Source: Istiophorus platypterus
Taxonomy: Eukaryota > Chordata > Actinopteri > Istiophoriformes > Istiophoridae
Length of the DNA stretch: 64,000 nucleotides
Assembly (NCBI GenBank): GCA_016859345.1
Contig: CM029126.1
Location: 16,503,527-16,567,526, forward strand
Reading direction: 5' to 3'
This document shows, one piece after another, positions 1 to 13,552 of this stretch. The first letter of the stretch is position 1; every line of letters begins with the position of its first letter. The notes beneath the pieces were generated by a model. The model was not told the origin of the DNA, made no database searches, and was given only the letters and a program-made list of their open reading frames with translations. Both the position numbers and the translations under genes were made by a program.

Positions 1-689
1 CACAGACAGCAAAAGCAGAAGACTGATCGTTACTGCTCGATTGGTTTCTGTTTGTTGGTTTCTGTTTGCTATCTTCATAAATATAAATAAATAAACCACC
101 CTCACTGTCTCCCTTTGAGATTCAGGTTTGGTCTCACGGAATGAATGTGTATTAACAGAGTGCCCTTTTTAATAAATTGTTTGTGCATGTGTGCTTGGTG
201 TGTACTGGGTGTGTTATGGTGCATTCTTTCGTTTACACCAGACAGATGTGATATGGCAGATATGAAGATGATGTGACTGCAAGTGTTAGATATTTTTAAA
301 ATCCTAATATTAATCTTAAAAAAATCTTAATGAATCTTTAATTTTTTTGCTTTTTATTCACTATAATTGGGGTCAATGTTGATGTTTGCTATAGATCATG
401 TACGCTGTGATGTTGCTGGTCAATCCACTTAAGTTCCTTTTTTTAATTTCATAGTCCTGCACCATTTTGAGGCCAACAAGTGCTTAGCAGGCAGTGTTTC
501 AGTTAACAGTGTGCTTCAACTCAATAAGAGTCTTTGTGACTATGAGTGACATTGTTTAAGAAAAAAGGACAAGTATCTCTGAAACCAAAGCAAGATCATG
601 GAATGTCCTCCACACACACACACACACAAGATCTGACAGCAGAGACTGGAGGTTCGAGTGGTGAGCAGACACTAACAACTGTTGTAAAG
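1..689. other. Sequence upstream of the Ly6-like pseudogene
   Basis: There is no coding sequence I can support. Overlapping AATAAA hexamers at 86-95 may mark the 3' end of another plus-strand gene outside the window. A short CA repeat lies at 610-628. Confidence 0.4.
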
Positions 690-732
690 ATGCTCCTCAG
701 CCTTGTGCTCCTCTCCCTCCTCTTCTCTCCAG
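690..732 (+). pseudogene. Ly6-like pseudogene exon 1 (signal peptide)
   Basis: The ATG at 690 starts 14 residues, mostly Leu/Ser, and then a phase-1 donor CCAG|gtatgt. An earlier in-frame ATG at 546 exists, but the 690 start gives a classic signal peptide immediately before the splice site, as in Ly6 genes. Confidence 0.65.
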
Positions 733-2169
733 GTATGTAAAAACTTTAGGAGTTGCTCACCTGAAGGTTTGAAGGTTGAACGGCTCAGCTCAGAGACAGT
801 GTGTAAACCATTTACAGGAAGGGCATCAATTACAGAGCAGCTAAAAACATCAGTCTGGTAAGATTTGAGAGATTAGAATCACGAAGGAATCACTGCTCCC
901 TCCCTGTTAGACTTATTGTGTTGGACAATCTTGGGCCTTTTGCTGAAACTTAAAAGACTGAATGGAATTGCAATGTTATTCTTTCTCTTCTTGAAAGCAT
1001 TCAGATCTGTTTTTTTAATTGTACAGAATCTTCACTAGAACAGATCTTAAGAGCTTTATCCAAAATAATCGTTGGTTTAGGTAAATGCAGTAACAGTGGA
1101 AATGGGTTACTAATAATGAAGTTTATTTGAAGATATGTAACTTTATGTGCTTCAGAAATATGAACATGTTTTGTCAAAATTTTGTATTTGGGTCTCTAGC
1201 TCTCAGAGTATACATGTACATGCTGTTTATTTAAGCTCTTAGCAGAAGATATAAGACAGCAGAACAACAGACTGTGAATGGGAGGAACATTATGCAACCT
1301 CTGATTCAATTCTCCTTTTATTTAAAGAAGCAAGCCTGACAAGTTCGGACAGTGCTTTCTTTGGGAGTAGCTGTGTTTCTGTAATATTTTCCATGATAAT
1401 TTATACTGTATCACAAAGGTTTCCTTCCTTTTATAATTTCTTCCTCTATAATCAGACTGAAATATCTTAGAATTTCTGGCTTTGTTGAGTTAAATGCAGG
1501 AGCAGTTGAACTGGAGCCTGATTTTGACTCATACTTAATTGTTACAAAAGCTGTGTTATTAGCAGAAATATATTAATTCCTGACAAGATTTACCAATTAA
1601 ACTGCATCCTATTTTGTTGTAATTTCTGATACCAGTTCTCTCAAGTAGACATGACAGACGTGTGGATTATTAAGGAATAGGATTTCGCTCGGAGTTTCTC
1701 ATAAACATGACACATAAACTACCCATAAAATTTCGAAGGCATTAATGTTAACAACGGCTGAATGCATCCAAGACAAAACGTCGTCACGCAACCTAATGAA
1801 GCAACACACCATATTGTCAAGAGCCAAGGGTATTCCTAGTCCTCTTAGATGCAGGGATATGAACCTTACCATCAATAACCAACAAAGTACCAAACCATGA
1901 ACCTAATAAAATAATGTCTAAAACATCAAATTGATGATGTAATAAACTTTCAGACATATCAGCCACAATACTGTTTCGCTTCACTTAGGCCTTTTACGAT
2001 TGTTTTTAGTGGGTTTTGTGTATGGTGTGTTATGGACTTTAATAAAACCTGCTTAAATCATGCACTGGCTTTAAAGTCTTGCAACTTATCTTTTTATTTT
2101 TTTTAAATCTGTATCACATTTACTTTTATATCTCTATATCTGTTTTTGCCTTGTTCCTCGTATCTGCAG

Positions 2170-2286
2170 TTTTATCACTGCAGTGCTATGTGTGCAATTC
2201 TGCTGCCACCAGTGAAGAATGCAACAAGAACTCCCAGGAATGTCAGGCACCACTGGACACGTGCATGACTGTCGTCAACACTTAAG
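2170..2286 (+). pseudogene. Ly6-like pseudogene exon 2 (LQCYVC core)
   Basis: It encodes the first half of the three-finger domain with the LxCYxC start and C-x(7)-C spacing. The last codon before the splice site is TAA (2283-2285). Confidence 0.72.
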
Positions 2287-2618
2287 GTAACAGCGACTGA
2301 TCAGAAACCCTAAACAAGAATATACAGACCTGCAGATTTTCAGGATCCAGTATTTCTATAAGAATGTCTTATTGAGTCTTAAATGTTTCTCTAAAGTTCC
2401 TTGACAGTAAGTAAAGGGTCTGGTTGTTTTATTTGAGATTCATTATTGAAGGGAACTTGATTAGCACAGTTCTAATTAAAGCTCTGGACCTACATGTCCA
2501 ATGAGCTCAGTTCTTAGTTCAGCTAATAATGTGCAGCCTCCAACAATGTGGGATCAATAAGATTTCAATCAAAAAGAAGTCACTCCTGCATCCTGCTGTC
2601 TGGCTGTGTGCTGTTCAG

Positions 2619-2830
2619 GTGCTAAGAAAGCCATAGTGTAGCAGTGTGCAAGTCGAGCCACGTGTAATGGAGCTGCCTCGACTGCCTCAGTCAGAACTGA
2701 AGGAAATGGAAACAGTGTCGACTGCTGCAGCAGCTGTAACCTATGTAACTTCAGCAGAGCTAAGTCCGTTCACCTGCCCATAATACTTCTGCTTCTGACT
2801 GCAGGTGTTTTACTCCTGCTGTCACACTGA
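2619..2830 (+). pseudogene. Ly6-like pseudogene exon 3 (CC..CN core and GPI tail)
   Basis: It contains the terminal CCxxCNLCN motif of Ly6 domains and a C-terminal hydrophobic segment, then TGA at 2828-2830. TAG at 2639-2641 breaks the frame seven codons in. Confidence 0.72.
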
Positions 2831-2997
2831 GGTCAGTTCCATCGCTGTGGAAGCTATACACTAAGTTACTCTAATGCTCTATATAGGAAAGTGCTTTGAT
2901 AAATGTCTCTATATGTCTATACTGGCTGTAATTTTAAGAAACATAATATTTCCTGTAAATACTATTGAGCTCTATTTAAGACTGTGCGGTAAACACA

Positions 2998-3003
2998 AAT
3001 AAA
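2998..3003 (+). terminator. AATAAA polyadenylation signal of the Ly6-like pseudogene
   Basis: A canonical hexamer lies 168 bases after the terminal TGA, on the same strand. Confidence 0.5.
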
Positions 3004-3005
3004 GC

Positions 3006-5384
3006 TTATTCATACCACTGTGTATTTTACTTTGAGAAAGCTAAATGCTACATTAAAAATGCAGAGTACATATTGTTTTTATTACCTTTGAGACCCAGGA
3101 TTTCAGCATTTTTCTAGCCCTTATATGCTTGAATATTCTGGGTTTGTCCAAATTAAAGCCTAAAACCCCTTTAAAGGATACACATTTATTGTAATATATC
3201 AGGCAGAATGACTTGCCTACATGTGCCTTTATATTTGTCAGTAAACTGTATTTTGTGGTAACAAACCTAAACATCGATAAGAATATGGAAAGACCGATTT
3301 TGATTTCATCATTATTTTATTTCGTTGTTTTTTTCCTCCTATTTGACAAGATGGCTGATTTAGCCCAGAAGACAAAATAAAAACCAGTGTTTACTTGTAC
3401 GAGTTCTGTACATTTCACCAGTGATACACACCGGTATAGCTTACAATATACCAACATGAGCAGATTTACGCAACAACAAGGAGATAAAATAGATTTTTTT
3501 AAATTTTTTTTTCTTCTTTTTTTTATCCCCATTACACCCAGATAGTGTCACTGATGGCTAACCATGGAAATCAAATCTGGGTTAAAAAGGGTAAAAAAAA
3601 AAAATTGCTGTTTGCTGTGCAAATATGCTGTTTTCCATACCAGTATATCATGCTATACTAGCATAGTTGTCAGTATATGTCATATAGCAGTATGTCATAC
3701 TCCATGTGGGGTCAATATTAACAAAGACGCATGTGATCTGCTGTGTCTTCAGTCCAGTGTTTTGTGTCTGCAAGACAAATTTCAGCCATGTGTATCCACA
3801 TTACGTGTGTTTGTTTCCTTGGGGACCTTCGTTGAGTGGGACAATTTTAAAGTGTTACACCTGCAAGAAACTGGGACTCAAAGCACAAACGTTCCAGTTG
3901 TGAGGTTTGTCTGCGTCCCCGGGAAATTCAGTTTGTGACGACAGTGGGGGTGAAGGGGTGTGACACCAGTCTTGGTTGAGGAACATCTGTACGAAACTGG
4001 GACTGTAGGTGAGGAGAAAAACAGAAGAGGAGACACTGTCCTCACAGAAAAGTTTAAGTCGAGCTCAGGGACCAGTCTGAGACATGATGTCCTCCTCTAC
4101 TTTGCAGAAAAATAGAAAGTATTCACACAGACTAAATCCTCGAAATCCACCCTCTGTTTTCATTCTGTTTTCATTTCTTTTCCCTTAGAGTCAATGCTGG
4201 GATTGAATATCTGCTTGTAATCCAAGTTACAAACAGGTTTCAGTATCAAGGAAGAAGACTGCGACGGCTGAAAACGACACAAAACATGGAACTAGCTGAT
4301 AAAACACGTAAGCTAAACTTAATGTGAAATGGGAGTTTCCTGTCCGTGATGTTTACCCAGACAGAGTTAAATTCTTCACATTTGGAGTCTTTAAAACCTG
4401 CTCAGATAGGAGCTGAGGAAGACTGCAGGAAGGAGAGGAGCAGGAAAAATGAAAAGTGAGTGAAATAGAGAGGAAAGAAGAGCATACTGTCTTCTTTTCA
4501 TTAGGCAGTGGACCGGCACTATGCTGTCCTCAATTTTTAATCCGCTCTTCCTGTCTCTCCCTCCGTCTCCTCCTCTGTAATTTCTGAGTCTATAAATAAA
4601 AGCTGGTGAGACAGAGGGAAGACAGGAATGGATGGATGAAGGAGGGAGGAGGGAGGAGTGATGGAGGGTGGGAGGCTCCTTCTCCAGACCAAATTTGATG
4701 TGGTGATGTGGAGGTATTTCAACCGAGGAGGAAGCTCAAATCCAAGGGTCAAAACACATAATGACAACAAATGTGCTGACATGGCTGCTGGCTTATGTCC
4801 AAGCTCATTAACCCTGTGAAATTTCATGCAGATATGTTGCAAATCAAACGTATTATGACCAGGTTCTGTTGCCTTTGCTTAAAAGTCGTATTCTGCAAAG
4901 ATTATTCTCAGATATTAATGACTCCAGATCCAATTGTTCACTTAACATTGTTTCTGTCAGAAGCTTTAAAGCCTTTTAAAACCTCTGACATCAGGAATTG
5001 GGCTCATCCAGGCTCACAGTTTAAAAATCACCAGTATATTCCTCTCTTCCTCTCGTCATTATTTTCCAGTCCAAAGAGAGTGAAGCTGCCAAGTCCCTGA
5101 TTCAAGAAGAGTTTTCGCTCTGGTCTTGTATTAAGAAAGTCACAGTGGTGGAGTTTATTCCCAGATGAACTGACTGCCTCGGCTAACGCGTGATTCAACA
5201 TCTAATGATTCTTCGAGGACTGCTGTCTAAGTATCAGAGCCATTGTCTTGTTTTCTCCGTCAAGTCTCACATGTCGTGACCGGCGTCACAAATCCAGGAG
5301 TCTTTTATTCTCCACTGCCAACAGAAACCATAATGATGCTATCTCTCCAATAGCAGACCAGCTCCTGTTGATTGGCTCAGCTGG
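3006..5384. other. Convergent intergenic region and ptk2 3' UTR
   Basis: It lies between the plus-strand Ly6-like pseudogene and the minus-strand ptk2. Apart from the degraded Ly6 fragment I see no gene. 4560-4680 is purine/pyrimidine-biased low-complexity sequence. ptk2 polyadenylation signals are ambiguous. Confidence 0.5.
3846..3990 (+). pseudogene. Second, degraded Ly6-like fragment
   Basis: LKCYTCKKLGLKAQTF in one frame continues as SSCEVCLRPREIQFVTTVGV then KGCDTSLG in another. Both parts resemble a Ly6 exon 2 (LKCYTC start, C-x-x-C, later GVKGC), with a frameshift between them. No signal peptide or terminal exon is evident nearby. This may be a broken tandem copy of the pseudogene upstream. 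Confidence 0.35.
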
Positions 5385-5511
5385 CTAGTGTGGGCGGGAC
5401 TGGGCCATCATCTTGAGCCGGGATTGGTCGATGACATCCAGCAGGTTCTTGGCATCGACTGCAAGAGCATGAGCCGCCGTCAACATCTGTTTCTTATAGT
5501 CCTGCTGTAGA
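5385..5511 (-). CDS. ptk2: ptk2 exon 31, FAT helix 4 and stop (residues 1044-1085)
   Basis: It encodes LQQDYKKQMLTAAHALAVDA then KNLLDVIDQSRLKMMAQSRP H, with TAG at 5387-5385. It matches the human terminus ending LKMLGQTRPH. Candidate AATAAA signals on this strand are at 5309-5304 and 5159-5154, but the true 3' UTR end cannot be set from sequence alone. Confidence 0.97.
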
Positions 5512-8500
5512 CTGCGATAGAGCAAAAACATAAACATATAAATTAGTTATACAACATATTTTTACTAGTGGGTAGATGTGTAGTGTAATATTAAAGAGAC
5601 TATGTGGAGAAATTTGGCATCTGTGGCTGGTAGCATCATAATTAGTCACTGTGGCAGAGATTTATGGGCTTAAAACAACAAGGGATTTGTTACTTTGTTT
5701 TTTCTACCTCATTTTGAAGTCTAATTAAAATTTTTTTTAACCCCCCCCCCAAAAAAAACAGTACTTAAACTGGACTATTCTGAGTAGTTAATGCCAACTT
5801 GTCTTTTTTTTTAAAATCTTTTTTAGGTTTTTGCACATATTAACCAAATACTATTTTACAAATTTTAACTTACTGATTTGTTGTCATTTAATGGAATAAT
5901 AATATATTCCTTGTGATTTTCTGCATCAAAAAATTAGACAAAGCATGACAGTTATTAAATACAAGATAAAAAGGAAGCTATCCATCGCATGGATATTGCA
6001 TGACTTTGTCAAATATAAGGCATTAAAACAAAACTGATTTTACATATTGTGAAGTTGCTGGAGTGAGAACCTACCTAGTCATCACATATTGTTGGGCTAA
6101 CTTCATCTTCCCAATAAGCTCTGCTAAGTCAGAGTTCAACAGCTTTTGTGCCATCTCGATCTGTTAAAGAAAAAACAGAGCATTATGCATCAAGATGACA
6201 GGATAAAAAACAAGACACGAATGTGATCCAGAAGTCTTTACCAATATCTACTTTTAGTGAGAATTTTGTAAGAGAAAGAAAGATTAAAAACATGCAAAGA
6301 TCACTGTGTGAGGATAAGTGTGTTTGTACCTCTCTGTGTGTACTGGCTGGAAGTTGTGGTAATGTCTCATCCACTGTGGCCAATAACGTCCTCAATGCCA
6401 GACCCACATCCTGGAACGAACAAAAACAGCAGACATCATTTTTTAGAAAAGGACAAAATAATACGTAATATAGGAAAAATCTGATAATAAATTCACGTGG
6501 AGTTTTTCAAGTATCACAGAAATACTTTGTAAGTTGTAAGTTTATAAAAACATGTGAGAAACCTCTGTGGAGATATAAAAAGTATAATCACATAAAATTA
6601 ACATTGTAATTTAGAGCGTAAGTCAAAAGGACAGGTGAAGAGGGTTCAATTTCAAAATCCCCCCATGATTAAGAGCAGCGTCTACTGAGGTTAAAAGGTC
6701 AGATCTGCAGAGTCTGTTTCACAGACGATTCACATTTATTCATCCAGAAGCAAGAGTATCTAAATTCAGCTCCCTGTAGAGCAGAACAATGGTAAAACAT
6801 GGTGTCTGAGTGTTCAAGGAAAGATGCAATAGAACTGTATCTGCAGAAAGTGCCCTGATCTTTGTAATACTTTCAAGTGGTTGGTAGCTCAAGACAGAGT
6901 CAAAGTTAGCTTTTAAGGAGAACAGGCTAAGAATGCATCGGATACCTTGACCATTGGAACATATTCTTCAGGAGGAGCTGGTTGTATCTTGCTTGACATC
7001 TCGATCACAGCTTTGACCAATCCTGTCACGTTCTCATACACCTTGTCATTAGAGCGGTCCAGATTGGCGGTGGGGGGTGGGCTGATCTCTTGGGGCTGCA
7101 GCTGAACCATTAAAGAAATTAGAAAAAATAAAAATAAATAAAACAAAACACAACAACAATAACAAATAAGGAAAACATCAGTTAGTGACAGATTTACTGA
7201 ATGAAGAACTACAAAGCTATTTGGGGATTGATGGTGAGAAGTGGTGACAACACACCGAAAACCAGCTTAGACAATGTAGATGAAAATGATGAGCCACCTA
7301 GTAACAAACCATCCTTAGATCTATTACCAGAGTTTCTGTGGCACTTCCTGCATGACGTATATGAATCATGCACTGTCTGAACTATTTTACACAACAATGC
7401 TTTTCAAATATTTTAAAATCAGTGGAGAACAAAAGCCACAGCTGCAAAGCTCTGCAATCTTATAAATAACTAACTAACTATACAAATTATATCACGGTGG
7501 TAAATTAGTAGATTAATGAGTAAGTGGTTGAATGGTTGAATGACTGTGTGAATGAATATGTCAATAGGTTATCTGGAACTATAACATGCTTTGGCTTTAA
7601 GTAACAAGATATTTACGTACAGATTTTATTGAAAGTAAATTTCTAGTCTGGCCACTAGATGGCAGTATCCTACTGGCAGAACCAGCTACTGAATTTTAAT
7701 CATGGCATTTTAATCCAAAACTGATAAAAACAGGGGTCACATCTTAAAACAATTGTTTGTTAAATGGAGTATCTGTGTACTATTCATATTGTGCATTGTC
7801 CATAAGCACACTTTCACTTCATCTTTTTATTTCTTCTTAATCACCCTCAACCCACTTCTCCGTCTGGCAGCAAATGACTTGTGTGCAGAAACTACAAACC
7901 ACTATGGCTCTGACCCTTTCACACATTATGGCCTACTACTATTGCTTAACATAATGTATTTATCAAAAATAGTTATAACTTGCTATATTTATGTATTTCT
8001 AGAGTGTCTGAAAAGGAAATGGTTAAAAAGAAGGGAGATTGAGTTTTTCTTGACGAGTGAAATCAAAATTCACAAATTTGCCTCAAAGGGCTTTACAGTC
8101 TGTACCTCATATGATACCCTCTATTATTCAGATAAGAGAAAAATCTCAAAAACCCTTGAATGGGGAAAAAAGGAAGAAACCTCACTGAGAGAAACAGAAG
8201 AGGGATCCCTTCCTTCTATCTATCAAATTCATTTTGCTCTTCATCCTCCATCCTCCATCCTCTGATAATGTTCATAAGACAAAGATTAATTCCCTGGTCA
8301 AAGTTCTAAAAATGTCTTTTACCTTAGCATAGAAAACTGTGTAATAAGTGTTGGATTGATTCAAAATGCCTTCTAGTGGGATTAGTGCTGATGAATTCTG
8401 TAGGATTTTCATTGTGACAGAGGGTTAAGTATCATTAGTATTAGAAGACAATCAAAACAATTTGGATTTGGATGTTAGTTTGGAGAGGAAAAGACAGTAG

Positions 8501-11500
8501 AAAAAAGAAAACTGAGTACACATCAATCGCAGGGGTGATGTTCATTTCTTTTATATATCAGCGGAATTTGATTCATTGGACGGATGGAAGAAAGGACCAA
8601 ATGAGTCAATGTGTGATCAACTTGGAGACAAGACGCACAGTAAACACACACAGACAGTGTGCTGCTTACCCGCCAGGGCTAGGGTCAACATTAAGGAAGA
8701 GTGCAGGAGGAGGAAGAGGAGGCAGAGGATGGGAGGGAGAGAAGGAACAGCCAAGGGAAAAGAAGATAAAATGAAAATGTTAATGCGCTAAGTATTAAAA
8801 ACATGCAATGTGTATATTTGTGTATATCAATATGTGAGCAAGTTTTTTTGTTTTGGCTTTGTGTGCTAAAAGTCATATGCTTGATTTTTGATTTAGTGGA
8901 TCTATGAGTTTCCAATTCAGTTTGTTGCTGTGTTTGTGTGTGCGTGTGTTTGTGTGAGTGCGTGTGCGTGCATGTGTATACCTTGACTCCATCATTGTAA
9001 CTGTCTCCAGTATTTAGACAGGCCAGACTGCCCACCTGGCTCTGGGCCCCAGGTCGAGGGGGTTTCTTTGGGGGAGCTGCATGTTCTGCAGGGAACAACA
9101 TATAAAAGTGAAAAGGATGTTTCCTCACAGTTTTATAGTCAAGTACAAGTTCTGGACAAGTTGTACTTTGAAGTCTCAGCAGTTCTCGGTTTAGAGTCTG
9201 CATTTTCAGTGGTATTTCTAAAACTAATTTTAATTCACTTCAAAATGATATGAATCACAGATAAAGAGAAAAAAAAGAATAATTGGCATTTTTGCTTGAT
9301 TTAATTGTTATCATTATAAAGTACATTTGAGTAAAGGGAAATAATGCAGCTCCCCACTGTAAAACTATTTTCAGCTGGATGTTTTTCTATGTCTTCTGGA
9401 ATCGACTGCTTGCAGGGCAGGTAACATTTTAAGCTTGACATGCTCTCTGAGTCCATATACACGGGTTGATTTGCTCACTTGCAGGTCAACAGGCTGCTGA
9501 GTTCACAATCAGATGTGTTGTATTGACTGTAAACAGACAGTAAACAAACAAACACCGACACTATCTGTTGCGCAACAGACAGAAAGGCCGGAGATATAGA
9601 ATCTGTATTCAGAAAGTGAATCAGAGCTAAACACAGTCTTGTAATGCTATGTGTGTGAACTATGTACTTTAGGGGATTAAGAGATAGAAAGAGAAGAGAG
9701 ATTAAAACAATAGTAGTAGTTTGATTGTAATTACAGAGGGTTACAGGCCTGTCTATTACCTGATTTGCCAACGGGCTGGTATATGTGCTGGTTTCCCGTC
9801 TGCACAAAAAAACACAACAGAAAAAACATCGGTTTAGAATTGCACAGTCACACACATAATCAGAGGCTTGAGAGGAAATTAGAACTTCACAGGCAAAAAC
9901 CAGAAGTTGGTTTTGAAAAATTTAGGGAATCCAATTTGATTTCTATGTCACACGACACCGAGTCTCGGTTTGTTGTTGTAAAAATCCAGTTGAGGAGCTG
10001 TTTATGTTTTCAGTGGTGTGTGGTCTAGCACTGTGTTACTTATGTTAACAAAATATTCTGTCTGGCTACACAAGGATGACAAAAAATAGTGTTTCCTTTG
10101 TTAGTGCAACCCTTTTGAAACCATCTTTTTTGATTATATGGTCATGAGCATAAAATGATGCCACAATGAATCTAGTGGTGCCAGGCATGTTAAATATTTA
10201 CTTTGTAGCATTATTACTGCATCCTTGTTGTTTTCTCTGTGTGAGAAAACAGTACAGGGCTTTGAAAGCCTCGTTGCCATCAGAGTGTCATGGTCTGGCA
10301 ACCAACAACACCCAAAAATACTCTACTACAGCATTTTACACACACACACACACGCACTCACACACAAAGACACACACTCACATAGAAATGAGAGATTTTC
10401 CCACCACAAACCACAGACTTTCAATGGGAGGAGGCGGCCAAGGAGCGAGATGAATTACAGAGACAGAAATATCTGTCTTGCCCATGGCAACTTCAGACTG
10501 CTACAACAACTTCTGCTGGTATCAGGAATATAACAGACATCTATATACAATTCAGAGTTTGGCTCCTCAGATCCTAGATTTGGGATAGAGTTACACAAAA
10601 GCCCTGATCGACAGCATTATTTAATGTCAGGATGACGATTAGGGCTTCAAGAGAAATATGAGGACTCCAGTTTCAAGTCTACACAAAAAATAAAATAATA
10701 GAGGAGGAAAGTGATGCTGTTAGCTTTCAGTATGACCCAAGTTTAAAGATGTTAGAAGTGTTATAAGCATCTCACCACTGGTAGCTTTTAAGTGAAGATG
10801 CGCATATGCGCAAACATTTCAGGGTCACATCATAGAGAAATTAAAAAATGATGTAACGAGCTATCTGAAGTGATCACAAATCCTATTTCACAAAAACCAA
10901 AACTAAAGCATGTTTGTACATATTAATGCATCCAATGATTATTTTAATTATCAAACAGTCTGATTAGTTTCTTTATTAAAAAATTTAACATTTGTTCTCT
11001 AACATGTTGAAAGATGATGAAAAATTGCCTCTCAAAAAAACATGTAAGGTTAAGTTTCAGATTGATTTTTTTTTTGTCAATCAGTGCAAAACTAAAAGAT
11101 TTTCGGTTTACTACCACATTAGAAAAAGCACATTGGAGAAACCTGAATCTAGGGAAAAACTTAATTTATCCAAAATCGAAATAGTTTCTTCTACCAATTG
11201 ATTTTTAATTGATCATACCACCAATTATTCCAGCCCTACATGTGACACATTCACTTTTAGTCCAAGTCATCACCCCATATTGTGGCAACGTCCTTATGGC
11301 TGCCAGTACTGGCTAACAGGTTGCAAAGCACAAGCCCATGACTTTCCTGGAGACCAGATCCACCATATATTTCCCCAATGTGTTTTTTCACACTCTGAAG
11401 TGTGTAATTATTGGTGAACAGGAGTGCAAGAGGCTACAGATTACCACCATGCTGAGTTACTGTGAGCAACACTATTATGGAGAGAAGAGTGAAGATGGCT

Positions 11501-13282
11501 AGTTTGTTTTCTTGCAACAGTTTTCTATTAATAAACAGTGATGCTGTGGGAATCCAAAGACCCCTCATTGATGACCCCAACCCCAAAAGGTCACTTCCTG
11601 TCCCTAGATCAATCCCCTAAGCTCTAATCAAAACAAACACATGATTCAGCCAATTGCAGTGAGTCTGTCCAGAACTTGGACTTCCGTCAACATTTGTCTT
11701 TATCAGACATCCTCTTTGCTTAAAAACACAAACAGCCCAGAAAAAACAATCTCCTTCTATTTTTAAAATGTGCATGTGCAATGGGAGGACATGTGATGGA
11801 GGTCATGATTTTGACAGTGAAGAATATAAAGTATGTGAAACACAGCTCATCCAGGGGAGAAAAAAAAAACACCCTAATGTTAGCTCCCTGCTGTAAAAAA
11901 AACTTCATCTTACTCAACCTTTGTTGCAGTATTATTGTCCTGCGGTGTCCATGTATAACACTACCTAACAATGACGGCAACAGGAACGAAGAAAGTAACT
12001 TACCGGTGGCTGAAGTCCACCTTCTTCTCTGTCCAGACTCCCTCTAGAATTTCTGGTGTCTGGTTTCTGAACACACATAAAAAAAAAAAAAAAATAGTTA
12101 AAAAAATCATACATCTCCCAACATACACAGTATTTTAAGTTCAGGGCTAGTTTCATTTCAATTTGGAGTCAATCAATGATTCACCAAGACAGATCAAAAT
12201 TTCTGTAAATACAGAAAATAACTCTGACTGTTATTCCAATGAAATGTGAATCACTTTGCTATAGATGGGTTTACAGGCAGTACTGGTTTTTGATTCCTGG
12301 TATGATATTCCTGTTGATGGCATGCTGTCAGCTCAGCATCCAGTGCTGTTGTAAGACTGGTGCATTATACGGTGCAAACTCAATAACTTAAACTTGCAGT
12401 TTTATTGATTCACTAAAGATCTTTTTACCATCAAAGGATGTCATGTACAGTCATTCAAGGAATACGTGACAATATCAGAGAAAATCATCATTAAACGAGT
12501 GACAGTTTACACTGTGATCTGAACATGGAGAAAGTGAGCATACTCCAGCTCTCCAAATAAAGATTAATCTGAAGTCTTAACAATGATCAAGTAAATGAGG
12601 AAATGAAAGACTGGATCACAGTAGTGAAGCTAACACAAAAATGCCTTTAGGCATACATTCACACACTTTCCCTGCATGAGACCTCAAATACAATATCCAG
12701 GACTTTCACCCTGCACAAAAACCTTTTCCAACTGAAGAACAACTTTTTAGATTGACATGTGAGCCACGACCCCCCCCCCCCCCCACACACACACACACAC
12801 ATATATACACACAACTAACCATTACCATCCCACCAGCCGCTCTCTCACACACACCCATCCTCGCCTACCAGTTTTCCAAGACAGGACTTGAAGACCATCA
12901 TTGCTCATCAAAGACGCCTGATGAATCGTTTGTGTCCGAGTTGTTTGAGGTGTTATGTCTGTGTTGTTATCTTCTGATCTTTTTATATCTCGCTGTAGCT
13001 ATGTCTGCCTCTATATCTGAATGTTCTCCTGTCTGCGTACAAGCCTGCCCCCTTGTCTGTGCCAACGGTTTCATCAAGACAAGATTTCAAATTCAACTCG
13101 AGCTTCCTGCCTCTAACACTTATAACTGTCTCTGACGCAGAGAGAGGGAAGGACCGGGGGGGGGGGGCATGCTGCCAGTGAGCCGTCAGGGTATGAGCAT
13201 GTCTATCCTTCTTGCCCAAGCCCCCCCCTCCCCGTCCTACCCTGAAGTGACAATATTATAAAAACCAGCCAGCCTACAACAC

Positions 13283-13324
<42 letters not shown>

Positions 13325-13476
13325 TGTATATGCTTTTCGGTAATCTCGTCTGTTGTCAGTTAGTGGTTGAGGGTCAAAGACAAACTGTTGACTGGGCTGT
13401 CAGATTCTCTAAGCCTATCATTAGCCTGGAATTCACACAGGCCACACCTGCCTACAAACGCGCGCTCTCTCTCTCG

Positions 13477-13552
<76 letters not shown>

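Larger units (their letters stand above)
690..2830 (+). pseudogene. Ly6/uPAR-type GPI-anchored protein, three exons, two in-frame stops
   Basis: Exon 1 (690-732) encodes a signal peptide MLLSLVLLSLLFSP. Exon 2 (2170-2286) reads VLSLQCYVCNSAATSEEC and CQAPLDTCMTVVNT. Exon 3 (2619-2830) reads QCASRATCNGAAST, then NSVDCCSSCNLCN and a hydrophobic tail LPIILLLLTAGVLLLLS typical of a GPI signal. Splice sites (CAG|gtatgt, ctgcag, AAG|gtaaca, ttcag) and phase 1 joins are intact. TAA at 2283-2285 ends the frame at the exon 2 border, and TAG at 2639-2641 interrupts exon 3 where related proteins usually have Lys before QC. AATAAA lies at 2998-3003. The Ly6 fold normally needs the cysteines on both sides of these stops, so a full product is unlikely unless the stops are sequence errors. 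Confidence 0.75.

Noticed and set aside
7753..8265. 170-codon plus-strand open frame in ptk2 intron 27
   Set aside because: It overlaps a dispersed repeat, has no recognised domain, and lies antisense within an intron without splice support.
8691..9203. 170-codon minus-strand open frame taken as a single exon
   Set aside because: Only 8982-9085 matches FAK1 (PR2); the rest is intron translated through splice sites.
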